From CAVYXK01 sp963708245 (GTDB lineage Bacteria > Pseudomonadota > Alphaproteobacteria > Acetobacterales > Acetobacteraceae), in assembly GCA_963708245.1 (NCBI GenBank), contig OY970201.1, positions 3,348,001 to 3,412,000 of the forward strand: a DNA stretch of 64,000 bases, read 5' to 3'. The notes under the pieces were generated by a model that did no database searches, had not been told where the DNA came from, and saw only the letters and a program-made list of their open reading frames with translations. The position numbers and the translations under genes were made by a program. Position 1 is the stretch's first letter; each line of letters starts with the position of its first letter. Below, one piece after another: positions 60,735 to 64,000 of the stretch.

Positions 60735-61244
60735 ATACCGGCTTTGGTTCCGCTTCCAGCGGCGCGGCCCGCGGAGTGTGCAAATAGACGAATGCCGCCT
60801 TGCGCTGTCGCAGGTGACGCCGCTCGCGGGCGAGGTCCTGGGATCGTGCCGAGCCAGGTCTCGCCTGCCAGCGGCTTGTTGTACTCGAGGCCGATGAATC
60901 GGACGTGACGTTGAAGCGGCGGACGCTGGCGAGCGCATCGCTGCATGCGGCGCCGTCAGCATCGCCCGCGCCGCAGCTTCTCGTCGGGCTCGAATTCAGG
61001 GTAGCGGGCTCATCGAAGCGTTTGCCGCGCAAACGGGCGCGATCGCAGTGCACGCCAGCGAAACAACTCCGCATCACAGGTAGATGTCGCGCAAAGGCGA
61101 CAATGAGATTCCTATCACCAGAATGACGTCGGAGCTGAGGCACCGGCTTGAGTATGGCGTCTTCGCATTCGTCGGAGGCGGCCCACGTCGATTGCCTTTC
61201 TGGCCGATTAACTTCGTCCCAGTGACGCAGAAGTTGTCACCACC
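60735..61244. other. Region without recognised genes
   Basis: Several overlapping frames on both strands, none with family features. A minus-strand segment HVRFIGLEYNKPLAGETWLG near 60830-60910 reads like protein but has no context; it may be a degraded gene. Confidence 0.35.
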
Positions 61245-61523
61245 TCACACCACGTCGAGCGGCGCTTCGGTCATGCTGACCGGTGCCTGCATGCCGAGAA
61301 TGTCCATCACCACGCTGGCATGACGATCTTCGACGATCACGGCCACGATCCGATCGCCGGACGCCACATTGCTATGCCGCAGCTCACGAAGCTCTTCCGG
61401 AGCGCGAGGGTCGCTCACGAATTGCCTCAACGTCGCCGACGGCACGCGCGCTATGGTGAGGTCCTCCACTGCGGTTTGCGCCGCTGACGACGAGTTGTAC
61501 GCCGCCACCACAACTTCTCTCAT
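61245..61523 (-). CDS. Small stress-protein-like protein (92 aa)
   Basis: ATG 61523 follows AAAGGAAG by about 8 bases. The protein MREVVVAAYNSSSAAQTAVE, DLTIARVPSATLRQFVSDPR, then DRIVAVIVEDRHASVVMDIL looks like a compact alpha/beta domain of the kind found in general-stress (YflT-like) proteins. It is in the same frame as the truncated HAD/ATPase gene upstream, with which it would fuse in a naive ORF call. I treat it as separate because of its own ribosome-binding site. Confidence 0.6.
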   Translation of the reverse strand: MREVVVAAYNSSSAAQTAVEDLTIARVPSATLRQFVSDPRAPEELRELRHSNVASGDRIVAVIVEDRHASVVMDILGMQAPVSMTEAPLDVV

Positions 61524-63152
61524 CTCGATACTTCCTTTGCCTATCCAGGCAAACGACCGAACATCCCGGGGGTTTCCGGTACACGGATCGGGTTTTCGAG
61601 ACTTCCAGCGCGAGTAATCGCCCCGGTGGCGGTAAAATTCCCATGTCTCGTCGTCCACCCCGTCCGACAGGTCCATGAAGACCACGAGGTTGCGCGCTTG
61701 TAGGTTCAGCGTGTCGTCGGCGCCACGGAAGAAAAAGCTTTTGTCGCCTCCCAAGTTCCCTTCGGCGTATTGCGCAGATGCCGCAATTGCGTGCCCTCGC
61801 CGGGAATGACCCACATTCCGCGCGGCCGCGACTCGTCCGCGGCCATGGTCAACAGTTCGCCCCGGTCCAACTCCGCGGCGGTCGTGGGCAGGGCCAGTCC
61901 TTGGTCGCGGCAATAATCCCCCATCACCGCATCCGCCTCGGCGCCGACGGCGATTGCCCGCTGTGCGCGCTCCAGGATCGATAGTGGCATCGCCTCGGGC
62001 TTGACCGTGATGAACATGATGCCCTCGAGCGTGGCCGGCAGCGTGTCGGACAATCCGGGCTGGCTGGCCGGCAGCACATGATGCGCCTCGTCCGCGACCA
62101 GGAAATGCGGCCCGCAGCCCAGGCAGCAGGGCGGTGAAGAAACCCGGCCGATCATTCAGGCTCACGCCGAGCAGATCCGCCACGCTGGTGTCGGTCTTGC
62201 GCAGCAGGTCGAGGATGGTCGCCGCCGCAGGCGCCTCCTTCGCTGTTCCGATGCTGATGGCTTTCTCCGTCGTCTCATAGTCGCCCTCGGGGTCGATCAC
62301 GCAGTACTGGAACCCGCGCTCCGCCAACCGCTCGATCACACCCAGCGTCAGCGTGGACTTGCCGGCCCCGGACGCGCCGGCCAGCAGCAGGGTCTCGCGG
62401 TGCGGCACGAAATCGAGCGGCGCATAGCCGGGACACGGGTCGGCCAATCGCACCTGCTGGCGCGGGTTGCTCCGGTGGATCTCGGCGAGGTCGGTAGCGA
62501 TCAGCCGGTCGATCAGTTCGGCGACGCCGGCGCCGCGCTCGCCTTGCGTAACCAGCACCGCGCTCTCCTTGACGGAGGCGAGCGCGTTCGCCACGGCGAC
62601 CGGGGCGCCGCACAGACTGAGGAACGCGAAGTCGTTCTCCGCGTCGCCCACGGCCACGCAGTTCACCGCTGCGAGGTCCAATTCGGCCAACGCCGCGCGC
62701 AGCCCGCTCCCCTTGTTGACGCCGGCGGGCAGCACCATGACCGCGCCCTTGTTGAAGATGAGTTGCAGCCCGAGCCCGAGTTCGTGGATCGTCGCCAGCA
62801 CCACGGTCTCGTTCGGCTCCCAGGTCGCGACGATGACCCGGCCGACCGACAACGGGGAGAGCCCGTGCTCGCGCAAGCGCTCGACGAACCGGGGCGGCGG
62901 GGGCTCGGCCAGCACGCGCTCCTCGCGGCTCGCTGGGCGGTACAGCAAGGCGCCGTTTTCCGCCACGACGCGGTCGAACAAATCGAGCCGCGGCATCACC
63001 CGCACGAGATCGTCCAGTTTGCGGCCGGTGATCAAGATCAGCCGGCGCCCGGACGCGCGCAGCCGCTCCAGGGCGGCGGTGGTCGGTTCGTCCACCATCC
63101 CATTATGGGCGATCGTGCCGTCGTAGTCGGCGGCGAGGGCGACGTAGTGCAT
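61524..63152 (-). pseudogene. HAD hydrolase fused to P-loop ATPase, frame disturbed and 3' end lost
   Basis: Residues 1-220 are a Cof-type HAD hydrolase: LAADYDGTIAHNG (nucleophile Asp), LILITGRKLDDL, NKGSGLRAAL (motif III lysine) and VAVGDAENDFAFL. Next is a P-loop domain with LLLAGASGAGKSTLTLGVIE near 258 and CVIDPEGDYE. Between about 62115 and 61773 the protein homology (FLVADEAHHVLPASQPG, MFITVKPEAMPLSILERAQ) is in another frame, so two indels appear to compensate. After RGDYSRW the expected tail is missing and the frame runs into the next gene. The fusion resembles HAD/ATPase proteins that use a helicase-like ATPase; function is unknown. Confidence 0.7.
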
Positions 63153-63330
63153 GCGAGCAGCCTAGCAGCTTGGGCGCCCGCGCAACGACGGGGCTCCGCG
63201 CCGCCCCACTTCCTCCCCCGGTTCCCCACCGCTAGACCATCTGCCGTACTTCTTACGTTCTCGCCCTGTTGATAAAAACCAAGATGGCCACTGGCCTTTA
63301 TGGCAGTGGTCCCAGAGCAAGGGGCGACAG

Positions 63331-63563
63331 GTGGATAAAGAGGACCTCCGCGAGCGGGCGAGCCAGTTGCGGCAGATCGCGCGCATGGTCAACGACGATG
63401 ATATGCCTTGGCGATCGAGCACGAGCTGAAGGCATATTCCATGGCTCACGGCGAACGCGCTGTGCGGCAGCCACACCACGATCGCCAGCGTCTTCGGAAT
63501 GGGGTCCGACAATCTGGGCGGAGCAAGATTCAATACCCCAAAGCGGGTCGTCAAAACCCTTGA
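63331..63563 (+). pseudogene. Small conserved hypothetical protein, frameshifted
   Basis: GTG 63331 follows AAGGGG. The first part, VDKEDLRERASQLRQIARMV, is helical. The frame breaks at about 63410, and AIEHELKAYSMAHGERAVRQ follows in another frame to a stop at 63561-63563. It probably is a single small protein in intact form. Confidence 0.45.
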
Positions 63564-63588
63564 AGCGCGGTGCCGGCGGAGCAGAACG

Positions 63589-64000
63589 ATGTCCAAACCC
63601 GTGGACAAACCGGTGGCAGACGCGCCAGCAGGCGCGCAGAGAAGTTTCACCAAACGATCGTTCGGGATTGAGACGGTCGATCTCGATGGAGCTGAGTTTC
63701 TCGAATGTCAGTTCCGCGGCACCACGCTTCGTTACAGCGGCGGGGAGGTGCCTCGAATCGTCGGATGCTCATTCTCTGGAGCGCGATTCGCTGTGGACGG
63801 TGCCGCCGCGCGGACGTTGGCAGTGCTCAAGGCGATGGCGTCGCCCGGCAGCGGTCTGCAAGACGTGGTGCGCGAGACCTTTGCCAGTGCCTTCCGGAAA
63901 GGACCGACTGGCACTTCTCCTGGCTCGAGCGCGTGCTGCCGGCCGTGATGCGACTGGCGGAGGCGCGGCGCGATCGCCGTGCGGGCGGCCGTTCTCTTTC
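63589..64000 (+). CDS. Conserved hypothetical protein, frameshifted, runs off the window
   Basis: ATG 63589 follows GGAG. The protein has FGIETVDLDGAEFLECQFRG, then RIVGCSFSGARFAVDGAAAR, a short right-handed-helix-like pattern resembling degenerate pentapeptide repeats, and LKAMASPGSGLQDVVRETFA. The printed frame stops at 63948, but DWHFSWLERVLPAVMRLAEA continues in another frame from about 63906 to the window end. The gene is therefore probably longer than visible. Confidence 0.55.

Overview
The window is high-GC DNA that reads like an alphaproteobacterium, most likely Acetobacteraceae/Rhodospirillales. The clues are an NdvA-type glucan exporter, a PEP-CTERM protein, Hint-domain and UPF0182 proteins, and two copies of a 1662-bp IS1380-family element (that family was first described in Acetobacter). 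The assignment is an inference from gene content.

Layout. 0-6.5 kb: glucan exporter, a frameshifted FAD/Fe-S 2-hydroxyacid dehydrogenase, an ArsR regulator with an SRPBCC partner, and a DUF899 protein. 6.9-9.4 kb: a DUF4331 protein without its N-terminus, an IS110 remnant, a SelW-like gene with an in-frame UGA that probably encodes selenocysteine, and a CsoR/RcnR/FrmR-family repressor. 9.7-12.6 kb: a small protein, an NRAMP-family transporter, a small protein and a dienelactone-hydrolase-like protein. 12.7-18.6 kb: a minus-strand repair and phosphatase cluster (Lhr-type helicase, PdeM, photolyase, PPP-type phosphatase, SixA). 18.8-24.7 kb: WrbA, a decayed MNT/HepT toxin-antitoxin pair, and an HlyD/ATPase/permease export operon that ends at IS1380 copy 1 (24694-26355).

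26.4-35.6 kb: accessory debris, then a minus-strand run of histidine kinase, response regulator, APH-fold kinase, divergent enolase and D-2-hydroxyacid dehydrogenase, with a divergent FAD amine-oxidase-like gene. The last three enzymes could form a hydroxypyruvate-glycerate-2-phosphoglycerate-PEP route (inference). 35.7-43.7 kb: Hint-domain protein, cytochrome c, UPF0182 protein and an AI-2E-family transporter. 44.5-48.9 kb: an integrated element with a pentapeptide/primase-helicase chimera, a nested inverted repeat, two conserved unknown proteins and a tyrosine recombinase. 49.4-54.9 kb: two tiny membrane/exported peptides, cupin, GST, a gene fusion between a YedK start and a histidine-phosphatase body, a LigD-type ligase, small zinc-motif proteins and a PEP-CTERM protein. 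55.3-56.9 kb: IS1380 copy 2, inverted relative to copy 1. 57-64 kb: more IS debris, a peptidoglycan-binding protein with 78-bp tandem repeats, small proteins, and a HAD-hydrolase/ATPase fusion.

At least ten genes carry apparent one- or two-base frameshifts although the protein homology continues in another frame. Some may be real pseudogenes near mobile elements, but the frequency suggests uncorrected indels in the assembly. Frameshift calls should be treated as provisional.
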